Source: DASSHC01 sp035693105 (lineage in GTDB: Bacteria; Chloroflexota; Chloroflexia; Thermomicrobiales; Thermomicrobiaceae). Taken from it: a DNA stretch of 9,724 nt. The first letter of the stretch is position 1, and each line of letters opens with the position of its first letter. The stretch is taken from NCBI GenBank assembly GCA_035693105.1, contig DASSHC010000227.1:1-9724 (forward strand). The letters are read 5' to 3'. A program made the translations under genes and the position numbers. This document shows positions 1 to 7,253 of the stretch, piece by piece. A model generated the notes under the pieces. It saw nothing but the letters and a program-made list of their open reading frames with translations. It was not told the origin of the DNA and ran no database searches.

Positions 1-2293
1 CGCGCTGCAGCGGCATGCCGCGCTCCTCCAGCGCGGCGCGCACTGGCTCCAGCGCATCCGGGCGCACCAGGGCGAAGGCCGGCGCGCCCGGCACCCGGCG
101 CAGGTGGGGCTTGAGCAGGGGATCGGCCAGCAGGTCGTCCAGCAGCTCCGGGCGCTCGAGCTGGAGCAGCACCGCCTCGACCAGCGCGCCCTTACCCCAG
201 TCCCTGGCCCAGCGCTTGACCAAGGCCGCGACCTCCTCCGGCAGCGGGCCGGCGTGGAAGCGCGCCAGGCTGTCGATGATCGCCTCGGCGGACAGCCCGC
301 CGCGCGCGGCCCGGCGCAGGCTCTCCGCGGTCAGCCGTGGGGTGTCGCCCGGGGCCGGCTCGCCCTGCCCGCCGGTCAGCGGCCGCAAAACACGCAGCAC
401 CTGGATACTGGGGAGCCGCTGGCGGAAGGTGACGCGCCCCTCGCCGTCGATGCGGAAGACCGGGCGCGGCGTCAGATCATCCCCCTCGCTCAGGGCCGGC
501 AACTGCCCCGCCGCCAGCAGGCGCGGCAGGAGCGTGTGCAGGTTGGCGACCGGCACCAGCGCGGCGCTGGGCGCGGCGCGGCGCCCCAGCAGCGGACCAA
601 GCTCGGGGTCCGCATAGAGCGCGTCGAGCGTCTCGGCATCGACGGCGTGCAGCAGCCCGACGCCGCGCCGCAGGGTGACGCGCTCGTGCTGGGCGCCCCA
701 CTCTGCCAGCGTGCGCCGTACGTTCTGCGGCAGCTCGACCGTGCTGACGCGCTCCAGAAAGGCGATGATCTCCGCGATATCGAGCCCGCTCTGCTGCCCA
801 CGGTAGATCGAGTCCCGCGTCAACGCGTACTCGATCGCCTGCTCGGCGCGCACCCGCTCCGCCACCCGGTCGAGCATGAAGAGGATATCCTCGCTGGTCG
901 GCTCGAAGGCGAAGAGCTGAAAGTTCGGCTGCACCACCACGTTGGGGGTGGGCACGGCCTCCGCCGCCGGCGCCTCGCCCCGCAGCAGGTGGGCGCCGGC
1001 CTCGGTGACGCGAAAGGCCGCCGGCTCGCCCTCGCGCCAGCCGAGATCGACCACACCGAGCCAGGCGAGCGCCTCGGTCACGATCACCCGGATCATTCCG
1101 GCCTCGACCCGCAGCCAGCCTTCCCCCTCCGACTGCCCGTCGAAGATCAGGCCGAGCTGATTGCCGCTGGCGTAGGGGTTGATATCCGCAGAGCCGTAGT
1201 AGTAGTACGCAAGGTCGCGGACGGGACGCTCGAGCAGGAACTCGTAGTCGCGCTGGCGCAGGCGATCGATCAGATGCTCCAGGGAAATCCACTCTCCGAC
1301 CGGTAGCTCGGCGATCTCGCGGAGCACGCGCTGGCGAGCATCGATGATCCGCGGCGGGGCGAGGCGCACCGAGAAGCCCTTGCCGAGGATACGCAGGCTC
1401 GGGATACGGTACAGCTCGTTGAAGCGCGCGGTGTCGCGATAGGTCTGGTAGAGCTGCGCCAGGCGCTCGCCGGCCGGCCGGCGCAGGTAGTCCTGAATGC
1501 CGGGGCTCGGCGCCAGCGTGCCGACGCTGGCCGAGAGGAGACCGAGGTCTTCGGCCAGCGCGCGCAGGAAGGGGATGCGGCCCAGCTCATCCTCGGAGCG
1601 CGTCCGCGGGGTCACCTCGGAGAGCAGCATCTCCGGGTCGAGCTTGACCAGGGCGCGCTTCATAATCTGCCCGCGCATCGTCAGCGGGATATCCTGGCGC
1701 CCGGCGAAGCTCAGCAGGGTATAGAGATCGCGCTGCAGCGCCGCGGCGTTCCCCGCGACGATCTCCGCCGGCGGCTCCGCCGTGACCAGCTCGACCGTGA
1801 CCGGCGGCAGGTGCTGCAAGATCTGTGGCGGGATCCAGATCCGCTGCCCCGGCGTGACCAGATCGTACATGCGCCCGGACGAGGCCCCGGTGGTGAAGAC
1901 CAACCCGAGCGCGCAGAGCCGCGCCAGGATGTCCTCGAGCTTACGCGAGCCGCTGGCGTAGGCCGAGCCCTTTTCGGGCGCATAGTAGCCGTACGGGCGG
2001 GGCGCCGGGCGGTGCTCGATGAGATGCTCGTGCTCCAACGCGGCGCGCAGCACCTGTGTCGGCAGCATGCCGCCGGCCAGGATCACGCGATCGAGCACCG
2101 CGCGCTGCAGCGGCTCCAGTTCGGCCAGCGCCTCGGTGATCCGGCTGGGGTTGAAGAGCGTCTCCGAGAGGAGCTGGACCAGCTTCGCTTTCCCCTTGCC
2201 CACCGGGTTGATGCCGCGGGTCTTGGCCATGATTCCCAGCGCGGCGTTGGTGTAGCCCTGCAGGAACTCGCCCGCCGCTGTCTCGTTCGGCAT
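1..2293 (-). CDS. XPB-N-domain protein, paralogue of the SWIM protein (C-terminus cut by window edge)
   Basis: I read this frame directly on the minus strand. It opens at ATG 2293-2291 and stays open for 764 codons to the window edge, so the C-terminus is missing. Residues 31-76 form a helical segment that aligns with residues 160-205 of the preceding SWIM protein. Residues 325-440 look like winged-helix-type modules and include WLGVVDL and AFRVTEAG, which match WLGFVDLP and RFRVSSTAG in that neighbour. Residues 450-600 match the XPB/Ssl2 N-terminal-like family (Pfam Helicase_C_3): VVVQPNFQL, YALTRDSIYRG, LPQNVRRTLAEWG. Residues 654-763 look like a second, more divergent copy (LTAESLRRA, LPEEVAALVKRW). 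I see no helicase motifs, signal peptide or membrane segment, so it is probably a cytoplasmic accessory factor for XPB. Mycobacterial genomes place a protein of similar type beside XPB. The start overlaps the upstream stop (TGATG) and has GGAGGG six bases ahead. The family call is fairly secure; the molecular role is inferred. Confidence 0.85.
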   Translation of the reverse strand, partial: MPNETAAGEFLQGYTNAALGIMAKTRGINPVGKGKAKLVQLLSETLFNPSRITEALAELEPLQRAVLDRVILAGGMLPTQVLRAALEHEHLIEHRPAPRPYGYYAPEKGSAYASGSRKLEDILARLCALGLVFTTGASSGRMYDLVTPGQRIWIPPQILQHLPPVTVELVTAEPPAEIVAGNAAALQRDLYTLLSFAGRQDIPLTMRGQIMKRALVKLDPEMLLSEVTPRTRSEDELGRIPFLRALAEDLGLLSASVGTLAPSPGIQDYLRRPAGERLAQLYQTYRDTARFNELYRIPSLRILGKGFSVRLAPPRIIDARQRVLREIAELPVGEWISLEHLIDRLRQRDYEFLLERPVRDLAYYYYGSADINPYASGNQLGLIFDGQSEGEGWLRVEAGMIRVIVTEALAWLGVVDLGWREGEPAAFRVTEAGAHLLRGEAPAAEAVPTPNVVVQPNFQLFAFEPTSEDILFMLDRVAERVRAEQAIEYALTRDSIYRGQQSGLDIAEIIAFLERVSTVELPQNVRRTLAEWGAQHERVTLRRGVGLLHAVDAETLDALYADPELGPLLGRRAAPSAALVPVANLHTLLPRLLAAGQLPALSEGDDLTPRPVFRIDGEGRVTFRQRLPSIQVLRVLRPLTGGQGEPAPGDTPRLTAESLRRAARGGLSAEAIIDSLARFHAGPLPEEVAALVKRWARDWGKGALVEAVLLQLERPELLDDLLADPLLKPHLRRVPGAPAFALVRPDALEPVRAALEERGMPLQR

Positions 2294-4512
2294 CAACCGC
2301 CCTCCACCAGCCGGGGCGCGTGCCCCAGCCGCGTCAGTTCGGCCACCAGCTCGTCCGCCGCGCCTGACTCGATCGCGATCAAGCGGGGCGAGAAGGTGAA
2401 GAGCACCTTTTCACCCAGCGAGGTCGCGGCCAGCAACTCGGGCAGGAGGCGGTCGTCGGCCAGCTCGATCACCGTCAGTTCGTCGTAGAGGCGGACCTGT
2501 CCATAGGCCGACCACCAGGCCAAGAGTTGCTCGCGCGCCACGGGCGGAAGCGTGACGCCGCGCTCGTCGAGCGCGCCCAGCAACTCCGGCCCGGTGACGC
2601 CGCTGTCGAAGAGCCCCTGGACTCGCTCGGTGGTCAGCCGATAGCGCAATCCGCGGCTGGACGACTCAACCAGCTCGCCGGCCTGCGCCACGAGTCCGTG
2701 GGCGTCGGCGTTCGAGTGGCCGATGGGGATCACGACCGTCAGATCGTCGGATACCGACAGTTCGCTCGCCGGCGCCGCGCCGACGGCGGCGATCTCGCGC
2801 CCGCTGAGCACGCCGGCCGTCGAGCTGACACGGAAGCGCCGCGGGTGCTCGTCTTCGCCCTCAGGCAGGTCGACGAAGCCCAGCCAGCGCAGCGGCCCGG
2901 TCAGCAAGGTCTCGATCACGATGGGGAAGAAGTTCACCGCGCTCCCCGCCGCGTTGAGGTTCAGCGTCTGCCCCTGCCCCTGCCCTGTCGGACGGTTCTC
3001 GGCCAGCAGCCAAGTGGATTGTCCGGAGCGCGGTTGGCTCATCAGTCCGAGCTGGGGGAAGCTCAGGCGCACCAGCGGCCAGAGCCGCGTCGCCAGCGAC
3101 TCGACATCGTACCAGACATCGGGCTGCAAGCGTCCCAGCACCTCGGAGACGAGCAGCTCGGCCATCATGATCCAGGGCTCGAAGAGCGGCGGCTCCGCGT
3201 AATAGGTGTTGGGCGTCCAGTGCAGTGTCACCGGCCCCTCCGGGCGCATCAGGCGATCCACCTCGGTCAGTCCCTGATGCGTCACCCAGGCGGTGACCAA
3301 CTGGCGCAACTGCAGCCCGAACGGCAGCAGGTAGAAGTTGCCGAGGAGGTCGTCACGAACGCTCAGGCGGCTGCCGAGTTCCACGATCCCCAGCGTGTAG
3401 AGCAGCACAGCGGCGAAAGTGACCGCGTCAACCGGCTGGCCGAGCTTGCGCGCCAATCCCTCGCGGTCGGCGACGGGGAGCAGCGGCACGGGCACCACGC
3501 GGACGCTGGGCTGCTGTCCGGGACGCGAGCGCACCGTCCCCTTCCCCTCGAAGAAGCGGTAGCCCTCCGGCGCGTAGCTCGCCAGCGGAGACGGTGGCTC
3601 GACCGGCGCCGGTTCCAGCTCGCGGCCGTTCAGCTCCTGGGCGACGGCCATCAGCAGCGACACGATCTCCGTCGGTGCCGCCGCCGGTGGCGTGCTGCCT
3701 TCCGCCGGGCGCACCAGTCCTTCCAGCACCGGCAGCCGCGGGCCGACTCCCGGCGCCAGCGTATAGGCGCGGTCTTCGTAGGGGGGCACGCTGATGTCGC
3801 TGACCAGCAGACCAAGGTCGTAGAGCCGCGGCAACACCGGCACGCCCTCGCCGCCGAGCGCGCGGTACCCCTCGTTTAGTATCGCCGCGCTCAGGGGTAT
3901 CAGGCGGCCGAGAATATCGGCGGTATCGAGCAAGCGGCGCTCGGCGGGGGAGAGCCCGGCTAGGGCACGGTCGATGTTGGCCGGATCCAGCAGGCCCTCG
4001 GCCAACTGCGCGGCGATCTCGGACTTAGGCGCCTTGTCGCGCACGCGGACGCCGCGCTCGCGGGCGATCTGCCGCGTGTGCTCTACCGTGTCGCGCTCCA
4101 GCGCGCGGGACAGCCATGCGGCCGGCTGTTCGATGACGAGGCGCGGATCGATCGTGCCGCCGTCCGCCGCGAGCTCCGACCAGTCGGGAATGGCCCCGCC
4201 CGTCTGATAGGTAACGCGGGCGGAGCCGCGCAGCCATTGGAGGAGCAGCGCGCCCGCGTGCTGGCAGAAGCCGCCCGCGCCGCAGTCGCAGCTGGGCGCG
4301 AGCTGGCCGGCGCGGGTGCCGACCGAGGTGTGATCGACGCGTCGCCAGGTGCCGCGCACATCGGCCGACAACGTTGCGCCGTCGTAGGTCGGGCCGAGGA
4401 CGTGTCCTGCGCGCTGGAGACGGTCGGCGCGTTCGAAGACGCCGGGGCCGCAGAGGCGGCGCACGTCGGCCTCGGTGAAGCTGACGGGGAAGCTGGGCTG
4501 CTGCTGGAGCAT
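2293..4512 (-). CDS. SWIM zinc-finger protein with C-terminal XPB-N-like domain
   Basis: This 739-residue protein sits directly after the XPB helicase gene, 3 bases downstream of its TAG stop. Residues 75-85 form a canonical SWIM zinc finger, CxC-x5-CxH, with C75, C77, C83 and H85 as ligands. SWIM fingers are known to bind DNA or protein partners. Residues 160-205 and about 360-570 form helical, winged-helix-like segments shared with the next gene (for example LRWLGFVDLP at 541-550). Residues 588-735 resemble the XPB/Ssl2 N-terminal domain: DLTVVIPIG, then YRLTTERVQGLFDSG, LPPVAREQLLAWW and YGQVRL. There is no Walker A, DEAD box or nuclease motif, so it is unlikely to be an enzyme. The likely role is a nucleic-acid-binding or scaffolding partner of XPB, possibly analogous to p52/Tfb2 in TFIIH. 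The start ATG has only a weak GAG upstream, so translation probably depends on coupling to the helicase gene. The domain calls are strong; the function is inferred. Confidence 0.92.
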   Translation of the reverse strand: MLQQQPSFPVSFTEADVRRLCGPGVFERADRLQRAGHVLGPTYDGATLSADVRGTWRRVDHTSVGTRAGQLAPSCDCGAGGFCQHAGALLLQWLRGSARVTYQTGGAIPDWSELAADGGTIDPRLVIEQPAAWLSRALERDTVEHTRQIARERGVRVRDKAPKSEIAAQLAEGLLDPANIDRALAGLSPAERRLLDTADILGRLIPLSAAILNEGYRALGGEGVPVLPRLYDLGLLVSDISVPPYEDRAYTLAPGVGPRLPVLEGLVRPAEGSTPPAAAPTEIVSLLMAVAQELNGRELEPAPVEPPSPLASYAPEGYRFFEGKGTVRSRPGQQPSVRVVPVPLLPVADREGLARKLGQPVDAVTFAAVLLYTLGIVELGSRLSVRDDLLGNFYLLPFGLQLRQLVTAWVTHQGLTEVDRLMRPEGPVTLHWTPNTYYAEPPLFEPWIMMAELLVSEVLGRLQPDVWYDVESLATRLWPLVRLSFPQLGLMSQPRSGQSTWLLAENRPTGQGQGQTLNLNAAGSAVNFFPIVIETLLTGPLRWLGFVDLPEGEDEHPRRFRVSSTAGVLSGREIAAVGAAPASELSVSDDLTVVIPIGHSNADAHGLVAQAGELVESSSRGLRYRLTTERVQGLFDSGVTGPELLGALDERGVTLPPVAREQLLAWWSAYGQVRLYDELTVIELADDRLLPELLAATSLGEKVLFTFSPRLIAIESGAADELVAELTRLGHAPRLVEGG
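2300..2305 (-). promoter_or_regulatory. Shine-Dalgarno GGAGGG and TGATG coupling for the downstream paralogue
   Basis: GGAGGG lies six bases before the ATG at 2293-2291, inside the last codons of the SWIM gene. The stop TGA (2295-2293) and the next ATG share one base (TGATG), the classic arrangement for translational coupling. This site fixes the start of the gene that runs to the window edge. Confidence 0.75.
2968..2985. repeat. Three tandem copies of ctgccc inside the SWIM gene
   Basis: Three exact copies of the 6-mer ctgccc (plus strand) occur in frame and encode the GQGQGQ stretch around residues 510-515 of the SWIM protein, probably a flexible linker. Because the unit is two codons long, gain or loss of a copy would not shift the frame. 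Confidence 0.55.
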
Positions 4513-4515
4513 CGC

Positions 4516-6315
4516 CTACTCGTTCGCCCCGGCCTGCTCGCGGCTCGACCAACCCCACGACTTCACCTCATCCACACCATCCACACCATCCACCGCCGAG
4601 AGCAGGCGTGGCTCGGGCATGGCGCGCGGCTGGAAGTCCGCCACCTCGTCCTCATAGAGAATCTCGTAGCTATACCCCTGCTCGGTGAGGAACTTCTGCC
4701 GGTTGGCGGCGAACTCCTGGTCGCGTGTCTCGCGCGTCACCAGCGAGTAGAAATGGGCCAGCGTGCCGTCGCTCTTGGGCCGCAGGATGCGCCCGAGCCG
4801 CTGTGCCTCCTCTTGGCGCGAGCCGAAGGTGCCCGAGAGCTGGATGGCGACGCTGGCGTCGGGCAGGTCGATCGAGAAGTTGGCCACTTTCGAGACGACC
4901 ATCAGCCGGAACTCGCCCTGGCGGAAGGCTTCGTAGAGCTTCTCGCGCTCGCGCGTGGCCGTCTTGCCGGTGATCAGCGGCGCGTCGAAGCGCGCGGCCA
5001 CGCTGTCGAGCTGGTCGAGATACTGCCCGATGATCAGGACGTGGTCGTCCCGGTGCTTGGCCACGAGCTGGTCGAGCACCGCCAGCTTGGCCGGGTTCTC
5101 GGCGGCGAAGCGGTATTTCTCGCGCTCCTCGGTCAGCGCGTACTCCAGCCGCAGCGCCTCGGGGAGCTTGATACGCACCTCGTGGCACTCGGCGGTGGCG
5201 ATCCAGCCCTGGCGCTCCAGGTCCTTCCAGGGCACGTCGTACTTCTTCGGCCCGATCAGCGCGAACACGTCGCCCTCGCAGTGGTCCTCGCGCACCAGCG
5301 TGGCGGTCAGGCCCAGCCGGCGCCGCGCCTGAATCTCCGCGGTGATGCGGAAGACCGGGGCCGGCAGGAGGTGGACCTCGTCGTAGATGATCAGACCCCA
5401 ATCACCCTGGTTGAAGAGGGCGAAGTGCGGGAAATCAGCGGTGCGCTTGGGCCGGTAGGTCAGCACCTGATAGGTGGTCACGGTGATCGGCCGGATCTGC
5501 TTGATCTCGCCGCTGTACTCGCCGACGGCCTCCGCCGGAATGGTGGTGCGCTCGACGATCTCGTGCATCCATTGACGCGCGGCCACGATTGAGGGGGTCA
5601 GGATCAGCGTGTGGCAGGCCAGCTCGGCCATCGCCGCCAGGCCGACCATCGTCTTGCCGGCGCCGCAGGGCATCACGATCACGCCGCTGCCGCCCTGGGC
5701 CGCGCCGCCGGCGTGGAAGACCGCCACCGAGTCGCGCTGGTAGTCGCGCAGCGTGAACGGCTCACCCGCGCTCAGCGTGGCCGAGCGCAGCGCGATCTCG
5801 AAAGGCGCGCCCTCGACGTAGCCGGCCAGGTCCTCGGCCGGGTAGCCGAACTGCACCAGCGACTGCTTGAGGTGGCCGCGCCGGGCCGCATCGACCAGCA
5901 GACCGCGCGCGTCCCGCCCGACGATGAACGGCGCCAGGTGGCGGTGGTTGGCGATCTCGACCAGCAGCGGCTGGTCGTCCGAGACGAGCCGCAGGTGGCC
6001 GTCCTCGCTGACCAGCTTGACCCGCCCGTAGCGCGAGACGTAGTCGCTGATGTCGGTGCGCACGTTGCCGGGCAGCTCGTACTTCCCGAATTGCTCCAGC
6101 GCGCCGATGATGAAGTCGGCGCCGTAGCCGGCGGCGGCCGCGTTCCAGAGCGAGAGGGGGGTGATGCGGTAGGTGTGGATGTGCTCGGGGCTCTTCTCCA
6201 GCTCGGCGAAGCGCGCCAGGGCGTCGCGCGCCTCCTCGTAGCCGGGATTATTGACCTCGAGGAGGATGGACTTGTCGCTCTGCACGATGATCGGGTTAGC
6301 AGGTTGATAGCTCAT
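4516..6315 (-). CDS. xpb: XPB/ERCC3-family DNA helicase (superfamily 2)
   Basis: This 599-residue protein has a full set of XPB helicase motifs. Residues 8-170 are the XPB N-terminal domain (YRITPLSLWNAAAAG, LPGNVRTDISDYVSRYG). LRDYQRDSV (189-197) is the Q-like DYQ motif, PCGAGKT (216-222) is Walker A, YDEVH (311-315) is the DEVH box and TAT (337-339) is motif III. VRED (341-344) holds the RED motif characteristic of XPB. QRLGRILRPK (505-514) is motif VI with both arginines. Members of this family are 3'-5' ATP-dependent helicases or translocases; eukaryotic XPB opens DNA in TFIIH for transcription and nucleotide excision repair. The protein is probably cytoplasmic and DNA-bound. It appears to head a three-gene operon with two partners that carry the same N-terminal domain. 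The C-terminal tail after about 565 is low in complexity (DGVDGVDEV) and seems dispensable for the fold. The ATG has no Shine-Dalgarno but lies seven bases after a TATAAT box. No adjacent Bax1-type nuclease, the archaeal XPB partner, is visible in the window. Confidence 0.97.
   Translation of the reverse strand: MSYQPANPIIVQSDKSILLEVNNPGYEEARDALARFAELEKSPEHIHTYRITPLSLWNAAAAGYGADFIIGALEQFGKYELPGNVRTDISDYVSRYGRVKLVSEDGHLRLVSDDQPLLVEIANHRHLAPFIVGRDARGLLVDAARRGHLKQSLVQFGYPAEDLAGYVEGAPFEIALRSATLSAGEPFTLRDYQRDSVAVFHAGGAAQGGSGVIVMPCGAGKTMVGLAAMAELACHTLILTPSIVAARQWMHEIVERTTIPAEAVGEYSGEIKQIRPITVTTYQVLTYRPKRTADFPHFALFNQGDWGLIIYDEVHLLPAPVFRITAEIQARRRLGLTATLVREDHCEGDVFALIGPKKYDVPWKDLERQGWIATAECHEVRIKLPEALRLEYALTEEREKYRFAAENPAKLAVLDQLVAKHRDDHVLIIGQYLDQLDSVAARFDAPLITGKTATREREKLYEAFRQGEFRLMVVSKVANFSIDLPDASVAIQLSGTFGSRQEEAQRLGRILRPKSDGTLAHFYSLVTRETRDQEFAANRQKFLTEQGYSYEILYEDEVADFQPRAMPEPRLLSAVDGVDGVDEVKSWGWSSREQAGANE
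4569..4594. repeat. 9-bp tandem repeat (catccacac, about 2.9 copies) in the 3' end of the helicase gene
   Basis: Two exact copies of catccacac (4569-4577, 4578-4586) are followed by a near-copy, catccacc (4587-4594). In frame they encode the acidic DGVDGVDEV tail of the helicase at about residues 576-584. Each unit is three codons, so copy-number change would lengthen or shorten the tail without a frameshift. Confidence 0.75.
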
Positions 6316-6322
6316 AGAGTCA

Positions 6323-6351
6323 ATTATACGCCAATATGCGGCGGAATTCAG
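6323..6351 (-). promoter_or_regulatory. Putative sigma-70 promoter giving a leaderless helicase mRNA
   Basis: On the minus strand a perfect TATAAT (6328-6323) stands in a small AT-rich island within GC-rich DNA. A weak -35 candidate, CTGAAT (6351-6346), matches three of six consensus bases and lies at a 17-base spacing. Only seven bases separate TATAAT from the helicase ATG, so transcription would begin at or next to the A of the start codon. No Shine-Dalgarno is present upstream of that ATG, which fits leaderless translation. The -10 box is clear; the -35 is marginal. Confidence 0.6.
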
Positions 6352-6384
6352 CCCCTTTCGGCGCGCTTCTTCGGAACTCGCTCG

Positions 6385-7236
6385 CTACCCCACCTGCTCC
6401 AGCACGATCTGTCCGGCGTTGACGGTGACGTCGAGGGTGATGACCGTGGCCGATTTGGCGTTGGCGGCGGTGGTGTAGCTGCCGTTGTCGCTCTTGAAGC
6501 CGTCCGCCTTGACCTTGCCCGAGGTCACCCCGGCGTGGATTACGGCCGCGGTGCTCTTGGGCACGCGCACCGTCACCGTGCCCGAGGAGGCGTGGATCTC
6601 ACCGTTGAGGTGATCGCTCCACTGGCCGCTCAGGTCGAGCGTCACGTCGCCGGCCAGCGAGTCGACCTTGAGCGAGGTCAGGTGCGCGAAGCTGCCGCCG
6701 AGGTCGAGCCGCACGCGCCCGCTGGAGGAATCGACATTCAGCGCCGAGAGGAACGGCTGCTCGCCGCCCACCGTCAGCACCACGTCGCCGCTCTCCGAGG
6801 TGATGCCGGCGTGCGTCACCTGCAAGCCGGTGAGGTCGAGCGCGGTGTCGCCGCTGTCATTGCTGGTATTGATATCGAGCGGCACGCTGTTGCTCAGGCG
6901 CACGTCCCACGCGTTGCGCATCTTGCTGAAGTTGACCGCGTGGTGGACGTCGGGCTGCTTGACGTGCAGCCAGCCCTGGCCGTTCTTGGTGTCGTAGTCG
7001 ACATTCGGCAGGAGCTGCTGGTTGGCGGTGAAGCGCGCGTCCATCAGCCGAGCGGCGCCGCCGGAGAGATTGAGCGAGCCGGTGTGCATCCGGAACTCGG
7101 CCCAGACCGTCTGCGCCTCGGCCTGCTCGACGCTGCGGCTGGTCGAGGTGATGGACCCGTAACCGGCGCAGGCCGGGGCGAGGAGGAGGACGCCGATCAC
7201 CATCGCGAGCCACCAGTGCCGTCGTGCGTGCGCCAA
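6385..7236 (-). CDS. Exported toast-rack (DUF2154/DUF4097-like) protein, probable lipoprotein
   Basis: This 283-residue protein starts with a basic stretch and a hydrophobic core (residues 8-22), followed by a cysteine at 23 (LLAPAC). That resembles a lipoprotein signal, but alanine at -3 and proline at -2 are poor lipobox residues, so it may instead be a plain signal peptide. Residues 34-110 resemble the N-terminal domain of toast-rack proteins. Residues 115-280 show a regular ladder of short beta motifs about 22 residues apart (SGDVVLTV, SGRVRLDL, AGDVTLDL, SGTVTVRV, SGKVKADG), the pattern of the DUF4097 parallel beta fold. Such proteins are often linked to cell-envelope stress systems, but the ligand and role are unknown. 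The start is TTG at 7236, chosen because AGAGGAG lies nine bases upstream; the first in-frame ATG (codon 12) would cut into the signal sequence. It is separated from the helicase operon by 69 bases holding that operon's own promoter, so the two are probably expressed independently. Confidence 0.85.
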   Translation of the reverse strand: MAHARRHWWLAMVIGVLLLAPACAGYGSITSTSRSVEQAEAQTVWAEFRMHTGSLNLSGGAARLMDARFTANQQLLPNVDYDTKNGQGWLHVKQPDVHHAVNFSKMRNAWDVRLSNSVPLDINTSNDSGDTALDLTGLQVTHAGITSESGDVVLTVGGEQPFLSALNVDSSSGRVRLDLGGSFAHLTSLKVDSLAGDVTLDLSGQWSDHLNGEIHASSGTVTVRVPKSTAAVIHAGVTSGKVKADGFKSDNGSYTTAANAKSATVITLDVTVNAGQIVLEQVG

Positions 7237-7245
7237 CCCGTGCTG

Positions 7246-7252
7246 CTCCTCT
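7246..7252 (-). promoter_or_regulatory. Shine-Dalgarno AGAGGAG for the toast-rack gene (TTG start)
   Basis: AGAGGAG ends nine bases before the TTG at 7236-7234. It is the only good ribosome-binding site near the N-terminus and decides the start in favour of TTG, keeping the full basic and hydrophobic signal sequence. Confidence 0.7.
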
Positions 7253-7253
7253 A

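Noticed and set aside
477..1292. Minus-strand 271-codon open frame
   Set aside because: It overlaps, in another frame, the 764-codon frame that carries family motifs; its composition is low-complexity R/A/G.
104..1306. Long plus-strand open frame opposite the last gene
   Set aside because: It is rich in R, Q, H, G and A, shows no recognisable domain and mirrors a convincing minus-strand protein. This is a typical antisense shadow in GC-rich DNA.
2527..3879. Plus-strand 450-codon open frame opposite the SWIM gene
   Set aside because: Antisense shadow with R/Q/H-rich composition and no domain, opposite a gene with clear motifs.
4078..5592. Plus-strand 504-codon open frame opposite the SWIM/helicase junction
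   Set aside because: It spans the junction of two well-supported minus-strand genes and has no recognisable domain.
6316..6384. Intrinsic terminator after the toast-rack gene
   Set aside because: Only short, weak stems (such as cgcc/ggcg) are present, with no following T-tract on the minus strand.
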